Below, piece after piece: positions 43,152 to 52,193 of a DNA stretch of 64,000 bases (its first letter is position 1; every line of letters begins with the position of its first letter). The position numbers were made by a program, and so were the translations under genes. Source of the stretch: an uncultured Shimia sp. (GTDB taxonomy: Bacteria; Pseudomonadota; Alphaproteobacteria; Rhodobacterales; Rhodobacteraceae); assembly GCF_947493595.1 (NCBI RefSeq), contig NZ_CANLRL010000002.1:186001-250000 (forward strand). The letters run 5' to 3'. Under the pieces are notes generated by a model. It was not told the DNA's origin. It saw only the letters and a program-made list of their open reading frames with translations, and ran no database searches.

Positions 43152-44194
43152 GCACGACCTTGGACACCTGGGCCACATGGCGCGAAATCCACCAGCAGCC
43201 CGCCGTTTGGCGGGCCTGGGGCGACGCGCTCGACGTAGCAGGCCTGCGCAGTTGGATTGCCGCGCAGAACGCAGACGAAGTTTGGTTCTGTGGCGCAGGT
43301 ACAAGCGCATATATTGGCGACATCATCGCCGCAGCTGTGCCGGGCACCCGCTCGGTCCCTTCCACTGATCTGGTCGCCAACCCTCGGGCTTTCCTGAATG
43401 GCAACCGTCCTTTGGTGGTCAGCTTTGGCCGCTCCGGCAATTCCACCGAAAGCCTGGGCACACTGGACGCCCTGGACGCCCTGGCACCAGATGCTCCACG
43501 GCTGCACATCACCTGCAATCCGGATGGTGCTCTGGCCACCCGCACATCGCCTGGTCCGCTCAAAGTCATCAACCTGCCCGAAGTCACCCATGACGCAGGT
43601 TTTGCGATGACCAGCAGCTTCTCTACGATGCTTCTGACCGCCTTGGCCCTGTTTGACGAGCCTTGTGACGTACCGGCCCGCTTCAACGCGCTGGCAGATC
43701 AGCTCGAAGATCTGTTGCCACGGTTTGGCACCCCTCGCCCCGATCGCGCGGTCTATGTCGGCTCCGGCCCGTTGGCCTTTGCCGCACGTGAAGCCGCGCT
43801 AAAGGTTATGGAGCTCACCGCAGGCCAAACACCTGCGCTCTGGGACAGTTCGCTTGGTTTCCGCCACGGTCCCAAGTCCTTTGTACGTGATATGACTTCG
43901 ATCACTGTGTTCAGCAGTCCACAAGCGCCTACCAACGCCTATGATACTGACCTTGTGACCGAACTGCGCGCACAGTTTCCGGACGCCCGCGTGACCAACA
44001 TTGGCCCCAAAGGCGACATCGTCATCGACATGCCATTTGGCACCGCTTGGGCCGCACCCTTGTGCATCGCATCTTCGCAAATTGACGGCGTGAAGTGGGC
44101 AGCGGACCTGGATCTGAACGTGGACAACCCATTCACCGGTCAAGGCACGCTGTCACGCGTTGTGTCCGGTGTGAAACTGCACGGAGTGGACTGA
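43148..44194 (+). CDS. agaS: AgaS-like SIS-domain aldose/ketose isomerase or deaminase
   Basis: A 348-residue two-SIS-domain protein more like AgaS (galactosamine-6-phosphate deaminase/isomerase) than GlmS. The opening WATWREIHQQPAVW, FCGAGTSAYIGD, VSFGRSGNSTES, the conserved VYVGSGPLAFAAREAALKVMELTAG and SSLGFRHGPKSF mark it. With the KbaZ-type gene it points to an N-acetylgalactosamine branch. Overlaps its neighbours by 4 and 1 bases. Confidence 0.82.
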   Translation: MSTTLDTWATWREIHQQPAVWRAWGDALDVAGLRSWIAAQNADEVWFCGAGTSAYIGDIIAAAVPGTRSVPSTDLVANPRAFLNGNRPLVVSFGRSGNSTESLGTLDALDALAPDAPRLHITCNPDGALATRTSPGPLKVINLPEVTHDAGFAMTSSFSTMLLTALALFDEPCDVPARFNALADQLEDLLPRFGTPRPDRAVYVGSGPLAFAAREAALKVMELTAGQTPALWDSSLGFRHGPKSFVRDMTSITVFSSPQAPTNAYDTDLVTELRAQFPDARVTNIGPKGDIVIDMPFGTAWAAPLCIASSQIDGVKWAADLDLNVDNPFTGQGTLSRVVSGVKLHGVD

Positions 44195-45096
44195 TGACCG
44201 TTGCAGGGATCGATCTTGGCGGCACCAAATGTGAGGTCCGCCTGTTTGATGCAGAGTGGAACGAGGTAGCCCGCCACCGCGAGCCTACGCCCAAATCCTA
44301 TGAAGGACTGGTGCAAACCGTGGCCAACCAGGTGGCCTGGGCCGAAGCTGAATCCGGTGAAAAACTACCGGTTGGCATTGGCGCTGCTGGTCTGGTCAAT
44401 CCGCAAACCGGCCTGGCCCTCACCGCCAATCTGCCTGCCACGGACAAACCACTGCCAACAGACATCAACGCCGCTGCCGGCCGTCACATCACCTACGTGA
44501 ATGACTGTCGCGCACTGGCCTTGTCCGAAGCGGTTTTTGGCGCTGGCAAAGGTCAGAACATCGTCATGTCCCTGATCCTCGGCACCGGCATTGGCGGCGG
44601 TATCGTGGTGAATCAGTCTCTGTTACAGGGTCCAACCCTGACCGGCGGTGAGTTTGGACACACCTCTGCACCTGCGCATATTGTGTCCCGTCACAACCTA
44701 CCAATCCGGCGCTGCGGCTGTGGCCGTTTGGGCTGTATCGAGACCTATGTCGCGGGCCCCGGCCTCGCCGCCCTAGCTGAAACGCTAACAGGACAGAAAG
44801 TCACGCCACCAGAGATCGCTGCCCGGCGCCATGATGACATGGCCGAGGTCTGGGATGTGTGGTGCACCTTGGCCGCAGAGATGATCCACAGCCTGACCCT
44901 AACCGCCGATCCGGATGTGATTGTATTGGGTGGTGGTCTGAGCCAGATCGACGGCGTGATCCAGGATCTCTCTGTTGCCGCACAAAAAGCCCAAATCGGG
45001 GATTTCTCCACCGCCCGCCTGACCCTGGCGCAAGGCGGTGACAGCAGCGGTGCCCGCGGTGCCGCCTATGCCGCTTGGCAGGAGGCCAACACATGA
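44194..45096 (+). CDS. ROK-family sugar kinase (amino-sugar kinase)
   Basis: A 300-residue ROK kinase. DLGGTK (N-terminal phosphate loop), GTGIGGG and the zinc motif CGCGRLGCIETY are all intact. It probably phosphorylates N-acetylglucosamine or N-acetylgalactosamine after ABC uptake, feeding NagA. Start ATG 44194 shares a base with the previous stop (TGATG). Not split into NagK or AgaK by sequence reading alone. Confidence 0.88.
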   Translation: MTVAGIDLGGTKCEVRLFDAEWNEVARHREPTPKSYEGLVQTVANQVAWAEAESGEKLPVGIGAAGLVNPQTGLALTANLPATDKPLPTDINAAAGRHITYVNDCRALALSEAVFGAGKGQNIVMSLILGTGIGGGIVVNQSLLQGPTLTGGEFGHTSAPAHIVSRHNLPIRRCGCGRLGCIETYVAGPGLAALAETLTGQKVTPPEIAARRHDDMAEVWDVWCTLAAEMIHSLTLTADPDVIVLGGGLSQIDGVIQDLSVAAQKAQIGDFSTARLTLAQGGDSSGARGAAYAAWQEANT

Positions 45097-46322
45097 CACA
45101 CGCGCTGCGTTCCATCATTCAAAAAAACCGCGCCGGCACTCCGGTGGCGATTCCTTCCGTGTGCTCCGCCCATCCCGATGTGCTGCGCGCCTCGCTGGTG
45201 TTGGCCGAACGTCTGGACCGCCAGATCGTGATCGAATCCACCTCCAATCAGGTCAATCAGGATGGCGGCTACACAGGCATCACGCCTGAGGGTTTTATCC
45301 GTTTTGTGTATGACATTGCCGATCGCGCCAATGTCGCCCGTGAACGTATTATTTTTGGCGGCGACCACCTTGGCCCACAAGCCTGGCGCTCTATGCCTGC
45401 AGATGCTGCGATGGACAAAGCCCGCGTTCTGGTGCGTGACTACGTGAAAGCCGGGTTTGGCAAGATCCATCTCGATTGTTCCGAAGGTTGTGCCGGTGAA
45501 GCTGCGCAATTGACCGACGATCAAACCGCCGAACGCTCCGCTGATCTTGCCCGCATCTGTGCGGAAGAAAGCGACAATCTGTTGTTTGTCGTTGGCACCG
45601 AAGTGCCACCGCCAGGTGGGGCACGTGCGGATGAAGATGACGACATCCCGCCAACTGATGCCCAAGACGCTGCTGCCACACTGAAGGCGCATATCGACAC
45701 CTTTGGAGATCTGGCCCCATCCATTGGCGGTCTTGTGGTACAGCCCGGCGTCGAGTTTGGCCCGACAGACGTGCATCATCTGCCGGTCAACCGCGATCCC
45801 GGCTTTCTTGCTGCACTGGCAGACCACCCAACTGTATGCCTAGAAGCACACTCCACCGACTATCAGCGCCCCTACACCTTTGTGCGCCTTGCGGAACTTG
45901 GATTTGCCTTCCAAAAGGTCGGCCCAGCACTGACCTTTGCTTATCGGCAGGCGGTCTATGCGCTGGATGCGCTGCGCCAACCGTCCGGTGTGTTGCGCGC
46001 CACGATGGAAGAGTTGATGTTGAGTGATCCAAAGTATTGGCAAGGACATTACCACGGCGACACCGAAAGCCTGCGTCGTCAGCGCCATTTTGGTCTCGCG
46101 GATCGTGTCCGTTACTACTGGCCGCAACCCAAAGCGCAATCTGCTGTGCAACAGCTCTTGTCCGATACGCCGGACACCATCAGCGAAGCCTCCGTGCGCG
46201 CCGCGTTTGGCACAAGCACGCTGGAACGCGCCGAACAGCTTTCTGGCTCCCACGCCCAACGCCTGATCGATGCGCAAATCGAACTGGCTTTGGAACCCTA
46301 TTTGTTTGAGGTATCCCCATGA
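45093..46322 (+). CDS. KbaZ/GatZ-like D-tagatose-bisphosphate aldolase non-catalytic subunit family
   Basis: A 409-residue protein of the AgaZ/KbaZ/GatZ family. GIPSVCSAHPDVL, SNQVNQDGGYTG, FGGDHLGPQAW, IHLDCSEGC and VGTEVPPPGG are the family blocks. In enterics it stabilises the catalytic aldolase KbaY/GatY. No such catalytic gene is present here. Some comparative work has proposed a tagatose-6-phosphate kinase role for this family; that is from memory. Overlaps both neighbours by ATGA. Confidence 0.88.
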   Translation: MTHALRSIIQKNRAGTPVAIPSVCSAHPDVLRASLVLAERLDRQIVIESTSNQVNQDGGYTGITPEGFIRFVYDIADRANVARERIIFGGDHLGPQAWRSMPADAAMDKARVLVRDYVKAGFGKIHLDCSEGCAGEAAQLTDDQTAERSADLARICAEESDNLLFVVGTEVPPPGGARADEDDDIPPTDAQDAAATLKAHIDTFGDLAPSIGGLVVQPGVEFGPTDVHHLPVNRDPGFLAALADHPTVCLEAHSTDYQRPYTFVRLAELGFAFQKVGPALTFAYRQAVYALDALRQPSGVLRATMEELMLSDPKYWQGHYHGDTESLRRQRHFGLADRVRYYWPQPKAQSAVQQLLSDTPDTISEASVRAAFGTSTLERAEQLSGSHAQRLIDAQIELALEPYLFEVSP

Positions 46323-47458
46323 CCGATTGTTGGATCGCCCCGGACCGTCTGTTTGACGGTCACAGCATTCAATCTGGCGTCGCCATACGCGTCAAAGGTG
46401 GTCAGGTTGTGGAAATCGGCCCAGCCCCTGCGGATGCCATCAAGATCTCTGGCCTTCTGACACCCGGATATGTGGATCTTCAGGTCAACGGCGGCGGTGG
46501 CGTATTCTTGAACGAAACCCCGACACGGGACGGCATTGCCACCATCGCAGAAGCGCATCGGCGGTTTGGCACCGTGGCGCTTTTGCCCACCGTGATCACC
46601 GACAACGCCGACGTTTTGGACAACGTCGCCAATGCAGCGATTGCCGCGCAAGGCCTCCCCGGCGTGATGGGTCTACACATCGAAGGCCCGCATATTTCCA
46701 AAGAACGGCGCGGCACACATGATGCGGGCTTTGTACGTCCGTTTGATGATCGCACCATGGCCGTGGTAACTCACTTGCGCGATATCAACATTCCGGTACT
46801 GATCACGCTGGCACCAGAAGTAACACCTCTGAAGACCATCGCAAAGCTGGCCGACACCGGTGCGATAGTCTCGATTGGCCATACCAATGGCACCGCGGAT
46901 CAGATCAACGAAGCCATCGAGGCCGGCGCCACCTGCGCCACCCACCTGTTCAACGCCATGTCGCCAATGACCAGCCGCGAACCGGGCGCCGTGGGCGCGG
47001 TTATCAATTCAAATGTCTATTCCGGCATCATCTGCGACGGGCACCATGTGGCCGACAGCATGGTCGGACTGGCAGTACGCGCCCGCCCTCAAGCTGATCG
47101 CATGATCCTTGTGTCGGATTCCATGGCGACCGTAGGCGGACCAGATCACTTTGACCTCTATGGCCACCGCGTGATGCTGAAAAACGGCCGCCTCATCAAC
47201 AAAGAAGGTAGCCTTGCTGGGGCGCATGTGACGCAAGCCGAAGGCGTGCAGCGTTTGATCCACAAGGTTGGCATCTCCGAGGAAACCGCGCTGCGTATGG
47301 CCATCTCCAATCCAGCAGCCTGCATCGGCTTGCCGGAGGTTGGACAGTTGAAAAATCGTCGCACTGAAGACGTGTTGGTGCTCGGTGACGATCATACGGT
47401 GACCGCCACGTTGACCTCAGCGCTTGAGGCCCAAAAGACCGCAAATGCCGCGCAATAG
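46319..47458 (+). CDS. nagA: N-acetylglucosamine-6-phosphate deacetylase
   Basis: A 379-residue amidohydrolase. LTPGYVDLQVNGGGG, the metal-ligand Glu in HIEGPHISKERRG, SIGHTNGTADQ (His), CATHLFNAMSPM (His), CDGHHV and the catalytic Asp in LVSDSMATVG are all present. It removes the acetyl group before SIS-type deamination. It may also act on the galactosamine isomer, since no separate AgaA is present. Confidence 0.95.
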   Translation: MTDCWIAPDRLFDGHSIQSGVAIRVKGGQVVEIGPAPADAIKISGLLTPGYVDLQVNGGGGVFLNETPTRDGIATIAEAHRRFGTVALLPTVITDNADVLDNVANAAIAAQGLPGVMGLHIEGPHISKERRGTHDAGFVRPFDDRTMAVVTHLRDINIPVLITLAPEVTPLKTIAKLADTGAIVSIGHTNGTADQINEAIEAGATCATHLFNAMSPMTSREPGAVGAVINSNVYSGIICDGHHVADSMVGLAVRARPQADRMILVSDSMATVGGPDHFDLYGHRVMLKNGRLINKEGSLAGAHVTQAEGVQRLIHKVGISEETALRMAISNPAACIGLPEVGQLKNRRTEDVLVLGDDHTVTATLTSALEAQKTANAAQ

Positions 47459-48170
47459 TCTCACATTTGAGGTCTGCATTGACACCGCAGCAGGCTACGC
47501 CGCTTGCGCAAGTGTTGTGGATCGCATCGAGCTTTGCAGCGCTTTGGATGTCGGCGGGTTGACCCCGTGCCCTGGCTTGATTGCCGCTGCGCAAGAAAGC
47601 TCTATCCCCTCGCATGTCATGATCCGGCCACGCGCTGGGGATTTTTGTTATGACGCGGCGGACCAAAAAGCCATGCGCGCCTCCATCGAAGCGGTAAAGA
47701 AAGCAGGTCTGGCGGGTGTTGTGATTGGTGCCTCCAAAGGGGATCAGCTAGACATTGCCACTCTGCGTGAGCTGGTTGCCGTAGCCGAAGGTCTCGAGGT
47801 CACTTTGCATCGTGTCATAGACCTCTTGCCAGAGCCGCTGTCCGCAATGGAACAGGCCATTGAGCTTGGGATACACCGCATTCTGACCTCCGGTGGCGCT
47901 CCCCGCGCCGTAGATGGTCAGGCCACTCTGCGCGCCATGCAAACGGCCGCAAAAGGGCGGATCGAAATCATGGTGGGCAGCGGCGTATCTTTCTCTAACT
48001 TAGCGGAACTCGCGCAGAACACCGGCATCACGTCTTTCCACGCCTCCTGTAGCACCACCATTCCAGTGGCGGAGCATCTGCACCACTTTGGCTTTGCCAA
48101 AACGCAGAAGACCACCGATCGCGAAGCGGTTTTGAATTTCCGGAAAACCCTGGACAGCCTGACGACCTGA
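47445..48170 (+). CDS. cutC: CutC-family protein
   Basis: A 241-residue TIM-barrel protein of the CutC family (LTFEVCIDTAAGYAAC, RIELCSALDVGGLTPC, VMIRPRAGDFCYDAAD, TLHRVIDLLPEPL, RILTSGGAPRAVDG). The family was first linked to copper tolerance, but it is often found next to amino-sugar catabolic genes, as here. ATG 47445 overlaps nagA by 14 bases. The stop abuts the convergent GH1 gene. Enzymatic role unknown. Confidence 0.87.
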   Translation: MPRNSLTFEVCIDTAAGYAACASVVDRIELCSALDVGGLTPCPGLIAAAQESSIPSHVMIRPRAGDFCYDAADQKAMRASIEAVKKAGLAGVVIGASKGDQLDIATLRELVAVAEGLEVTLHRVIDLLPEPLSAMEQAIELGIHRILTSGGAPRAVDGQATLRAMQTAAKGRIEIMVGSGVSFSNLAELAQNTGITSFHASCSTTIPVAEHLHHFGFAKTQKTTDREAVLNFRKTLDSLTT

Positions 48171-49496
48171 TCAGCTGCGCAGCGCCTCTGCCAACGCATG
48201 ATAAGATTGCTTTGGCGTGCGCTCAAACGTGTCAAAATCCACGTGGATCAGGCCAAAGCGCTTTTCATAGCCCAGCGCCCATTCGTAATTGTCCATCAAG
48301 GACCACACGTAATAGCCCGCCAAAGGCACACCGGCGTCAATCGCATCCTTCGCCGCCGCCAAATGGCTGTTGAGATAGGATATCCGGTGCGGGTCCGCGA
48401 CCGCACCATCCACAATCTCATCCGGCGCTGACATGCCATTTTCGGTCACATAAATCGGCAAACTGTCGGTGTATTCCTGTGCCATACGCACCAAAAAGGC
48501 TCGCAACGCATCCGGATAGATCTCCCACCCCATCGAGGTTTTTGGCAAGTCACCCACGCTCTGCCGGTACCGCGGCCAAGGCGCCTTTGCATCATCATGC
48601 ACCAGAGTTCGCGTGTAGTAATTAAGCCCACTCCAATCCACCGGTGTGCTGATCACAGAGAAATCATCCTGCCAGCCAGCTGGCAAATGCGGCTCCAGCC
48701 CTTCCAGCGCCAGTTCGGGGTACTCCCCCTTGAAAATCCCACCGAGGAAAAACCGGTTATAGATGGCATCATAGCGGGCCGCCGCCGCCACATCTTCCGG
48801 CGCATCACTGGCCGGGGTCGCCCATTCAAAATTACACACCGCACCGAGGTTGTTCATACCCAAGCCACGCATTCTCTGGATCGCCGTACCATGCGCCAAC
48901 ATGATATGGTGCATCGCCCGCGCCGTGGCGCGAATATCCCGTAATCCCGGCGCATGGGCCCCAACAAAATGGCTTAGCCAGCCGACACACCAGGGCTCGT
49001 TGATCGGTGCGACCGACCAAACCCGGTCCCCAATCCGCCCCATCACCACTTCTGTGAAATCGCCAAACCACTGCGCCACATCGCGGTTGCGCCAGCCGCC
49101 CAGATCGGCCAGCGCAGATGGCATCTCCCAGTGATACAGCGTTGCCGCAGGTTTGATCCCGCGTTCCAACAACCCATCCACCAACCGGTCATAGAAATCG
49201 AGACCCGCCTCGTTGACCGCGCCACGCCCCTCCGGCAGCACCCGCGCCCAGCTGGTGGAAAACCGGTAGGCATCCACGCCAAGACCGGCGATCAGATCGA
49301 GGTCGTCTACAAGCCGATTGTAATGATCACAGCCCAACCCGCCGTTTTCTGCGCGCACCACATTGCCAGGCGTGGCGGCAAAATCATCCCAATGGGTGCG
49401 CCCTGCACCACCAAATTGGTGGCCTTCAATCTGGTAGCTCGACGTGGCCACGCCAAATTGAAATCCCTTGGGGAATTCGGACCGTTTGTGCTGCAT
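48171..49496 (-). CDS. bglA: GH1 beta-glucosidase
   Basis: A 441-residue cytoplasmic family 1 glycoside hydrolase. NEP supplies the acid/base (Glu167 in PINEPW), TENG the nucleophile (Glu352). GVATSSYQIEG at the N-terminus and YYVWSLMDNYEWALGYEKRFGL at the C-terminus are diagnostic. It lies six bases after the LacI gene in the same direction, linking beta-glucoside breakdown to the agl regulator. Confidence 0.95.
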   Translation of the reverse strand: MQHKRSEFPKGFQFGVATSSYQIEGHQFGGAGRTHWDDFAATPGNVVRAENGGLGCDHYNRLVDDLDLIAGLGVDAYRFSTSWARVLPEGRGAVNEAGLDFYDRLVDGLLERGIKPAATLYHWEMPSALADLGGWRNRDVAQWFGDFTEVVMGRIGDRVWSVAPINEPWCVGWLSHFVGAHAPGLRDIRATARAMHHIMLAHGTAIQRMRGLGMNNLGAVCNFEWATPASDAPEDVAAAARYDAIYNRFFLGGIFKGEYPELALEGLEPHLPAGWQDDFSVISTPVDWSGLNYYTRTLVHDDAKAPWPRYRQSVGDLPKTSMGWEIYPDALRAFLVRMAQEYTDSLPIYVTENGMSAPDEIVDGAVADPHRISYLNSHLAAAKDAIDAGVPLAGYYVWSLMDNYEWALGYEKRFGLIHVDFDTFERTPKQSYHALAEALRS

Positions 49497-49502
49497 TAGT
49501 CT

Positions 49503-50570
49503 CTACTTTTTCTGCTCTAAGGCCTGCCGCAAAGCTGGCGCCTGCCCAGTGGACCGCCCAACTGCCAGAACCGCTTCCAACATTTCCTGATGCACCGGCG
49601 CGCCTGGGGTTGCGATCTTGTTGATCAAGGCTTGCGCCACATGGCGCCCCGCTTGTCGAACAGAAGACCGCACTGCGGTAAACGCCGGCTCATCCCCATC
49701 GTTGCTAAAGTAGCTGAGCGCGTCATCGTGGATCACCACGGAAACATCCTTGCCCATTTCCAACCCCGCGTCAGAGATTGCACGGCGTACACCAATGGCT
49801 GGAATAATCGAGGAAGCAACAAAGGCTGTGGGCGCGTCCGCTTGCGCCAACAACTGACGCGCGGTTTCAAACCCAAAGTTCTCTGTCATTTCCTCATGGA
49901 ACATCAACGCCGGATCAACCTCAACCCCACGCGCCTCAAGCGCCGCGAGATAGCCCGCGCCACGGCGGGTGGCAAAATCCATGTCCGCCAGACCATTCAA
50001 CAGCGCAATACGCCGATGGCCTAAGTCCAGCAAAAATTCTGTTACCCGCTGAAACGCACGGGTGTTGTTCACATCCACCCAGCTATAGTCCGCCTCAATC
50101 TCAGTGGAGCGGCCATGCACCACAAACGGTACGCCCAACTCCCGCAACAGCGCTATCCGGCTGTCGTTCACTTTGGGACCGTGTACAATGATCCCATCCA
50201 CCGCGCCGCGCGACACCAGTTTGCGGTAGCTGGCTTCTTCAGAATCGTCATCCACGACTGACAACAACAGGTCAAAACCGTTGTCGGAATAGATCTCTCC
50301 GGCCCCGGCAATAAAATCCGCAAAAATCGGGTTCACCATCTCGTGCTTCTTGGACACCGGCAAAACATGACCGATGGTCATAGCCTTACCCGTCGCCAGC
50401 GTTTTGGCCCGTGTGTTTGGCGCGTAGTTATGCGCCCGCGCCGCTTCCATCACTTTTTGCCGCGTTGATTCGCGCACTTCCGGATAACCGTTGAGCGCAC
50501 GACTCACCGTTGTCTGGGACAATCCCAGCAAATCCGAAAGCTCTTTTAGGTTCATTGACTTCGTTTTCAT
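49503..50570 (-). CDS. aglR: LacI-family repressor of the agl region (AglR-like)
   Basis: A 355-residue LacI/GalR regulator. The DNA-binding N-terminus (MNLKELSDLLGLSQTTVSRALNGYPEV) and the hinge (TRAKTLATGKAMTIGHVLP) are typical, followed by the periplasmic-binding-like effector domain. It is divergent from aglE with two matching operators in between. Position matches rhizobial aglR. Effector likely an alpha-glucoside or derivative. Confidence 0.92.
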   Translation of the reverse strand: MKTKSMNLKELSDLLGLSQTTVSRALNGYPEVRESTRQKVMEAARAHNYAPNTRAKTLATGKAMTIGHVLPVSKKHEMVNPIFADFIAGAGEIYSDNGFDLLLSVVDDDSEEASYRKLVSRGAVDGIIVHGPKVNDSRIALLRELGVPFVVHGRSTEIEADYSWVDVNNTRAFQRVTEFLLDLGHRRIALLNGLADMDFATRRGAGYLAALEARGVEVDPALMFHEEMTENFGFETARQLLAQADAPTAFVASSIIPAIGVRRAISDAGLEMGKDVSVVIHDDALSYFSNDGDEPAFTAVRSSVRQAGRHVAQALINKIATPGAPVHQEMLEAVLAVGRSTGQAPALRQALEQKK

Positions 50571-50572
50571 TT

Positions 50573-50588
50573 ATCAAAGCGCTTTGAT
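50573..50588. promoter_or_regulatory. LacI-type operator 1
   Basis: ATCAAAGCGCTTTGAT is a perfect 16-bp palindrome three bases upstream of the aglR start, so it should mediate autorepression. Confidence 0.88.
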
Positions 50589-50706
50589 TTATGAGTCGTG
50601 CATCTTTGTTGTTTTTGCACGCGCCACGCAGCACTCCTCCCGTTTTCCCTAATAAATCATATGGATCGTGGTGGCAAGCGGCCCAATTTCTTCCCCATTG
50701 CTATTT

Positions 50707-50720
50707 TCAAAGCGCTTTGG
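50707..50720. promoter_or_regulatory. LacI-type operator 2
   Basis: TCAAAGCGCTTTGG repeats the core of operator 1, 132 bases away and 40 bases ahead of the aglE ATG. The pair could allow looping or cooperative repression of aglEFGAK. Confidence 0.85.
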
Positions 50721-50759
50721 TAAATTGGTTTCCAGTTCATGAAACTGGGAGGAACTCTC

Positions 50760-52118
50760 ATGAAACCGACTCTTTACGCAGGCGCAGCCGTTCTGGCGCT
50801 GACCGCCAGCTCCGCGATGGCGGATGGCCATCTGAAATTTGCACCCGGCGAAGGCGCCTTCAGCTGGGACAGCTACAATGCATGGGCTGAAAACGCGCCG
50901 GACCTGTCCGGCCAAACCGTGACAGTGGCTGGCCCTTGGCTGCAGCCGGAAGATGACGTCTTCCGCTCTGTTTTGGCGTATTTCACCCACGCCACTGGCG
51001 CCGAAGCAATCTACACCGGCTCCGACAGCTTTGAGCAGCAAATCGTGATCGACGCCGAAGCAGGCGCCGCCCCCAACATCGCAGTATTCCCACAGCCGGG
51101 CCTTGCCTCGGATTTGGCGGCACGTGGCCTGCTTCACCCGCTGCCAGCTTCGATGAACGCCTGGACCGTGGACAACTACGGCGCCGGCCAAAGCTGGGTT
51201 GATCTGGGTACCTATTCTGACAAAGCTGGCGCAGATCAGCACTACGGCTTCTTCTACAACGTCAACGTGAAGTCATTGGTCTGGTATGTGCCAGAGAACT
51301 TCGAAGACGCGGGCTACGAAGTGCCTGAGTCCATGGAAGACCTGCGCGCCCTGACCGAGCAAATCGTTGCCGACGGCGAAACCCCTTGGTGTGTAGGCCT
51401 GGGTTCCGGCGCTGCCACCGGTTGGCCAGCCACCGACTGGGTCGAAGACATCATGCTGCGTACTCAGCCAGCAGAGGTTTATGACGATTGGACCACCAAC
51501 AAAATCGCCTTCAACGACGAGCGTGTTGTTGCTGCGATCGAAGAGTTTGGCTGGTTTGTGGGTGACGATGCCAAAGTCTCCGGCGGCGCCGGTGCCGTGG
51601 CCACCACGGACTTCCGCGACAGCCCAAAAGGCATGTTTAACTCGCCACTGGACTGCTACATGCACCGCCAGGCGTCTTTCGTGCCAGCATTCTTCCCAGA
51701 AGGTATTGAGTTTGGCGAAGACGTCGATTTCTTCTACTTCCCATCTTACGAAGGCAAAGACCTCGGCAACCCGGTTCTGGGTGGCGGCACGCTGATGGCG
51801 ATCACCGATCCATCTGATGCCACCTCCGCGCTGATGGAATTCTTCCAACTGCCAGTGGCCCACGAAGTTTTCGCGGCACAATCCGGCTTCCTGACACCAC
51901 ACAAAGGTGTAAACCCAGAGACTTACCTGAACGACGCCCTGCGTGGTCAGGCGGACATTCTGGTGAACGCAACCACCTTTCGTTTTGACGGCTCCGACCT
52001 GATGCCAGGCGGTGTGGGCGCGGGCTCCTTCTGGACCGGCATGGTTGACTTCACCAGCGGCAAAGACGCGGCAACTGTTGCCACCGAAATCCAGGACAGC
52101 TGGGACGCGCTGAAGTAA
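50760..52118 (+). CDS. aglE: Alpha-glucoside ABC transporter binding protein
   Basis: A 452-residue periplasmic binding protein with a signal peptide (TLYAGAAVLALTASSAMA). GPWLQPEDDVFRSVLAYFTHATGAE and YEGKDLGNPVLGGGTLMA match AglE of rhizobia. ATG 50760 follows GGGAGGAACTCTC. It binds maltose, sucrose or trehalose-type alpha-glucosides for AglFGK. Confidence 0.94.
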   Translation: MKPTLYAGAAVLALTASSAMADGHLKFAPGEGAFSWDSYNAWAENAPDLSGQTVTVAGPWLQPEDDVFRSVLAYFTHATGAEAIYTGSDSFEQQIVIDAEAGAAPNIAVFPQPGLASDLAARGLLHPLPASMNAWTVDNYGAGQSWVDLGTYSDKAGADQHYGFFYNVNVKSLVWYVPENFEDAGYEVPESMEDLRALTEQIVADGETPWCVGLGSGAATGWPATDWVEDIMLRTQPAEVYDDWTTNKIAFNDERVVAAIEEFGWFVGDDAKVSGGAGAVATTDFRDSPKGMFNSPLDCYMHRQASFVPAFFPEGIEFGEDVDFFYFPSYEGKDLGNPVLGGGTLMAITDPSDATSALMEFFQLPVAHEVFAAQSGFLTPHKGVNPETYLNDALRGQADILVNATTFRFDGSDLMPGGVGAGSFWTGMVDFTSGKDAATVATEIQDSWDALK

Positions 52119-52141
52119 GCCACTTACGTAACATACTGCTG

Positions 52142-52163
52142 CCTCGCGCACTTCTGCGCGGGG
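52142..52163 (+). other. Hairpin between aglE and aglF
   Basis: CCTCGCGCA (52142-52150) pairs with TGCGCGGGG (52155-52163) around CTTC, without a T-run. It probably stabilises the aglE mRNA. Confidence 0.7.
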
Positions 52164-52193
52164 TGGCCAACCAAAACTCGGGGGGAGAGCGTC

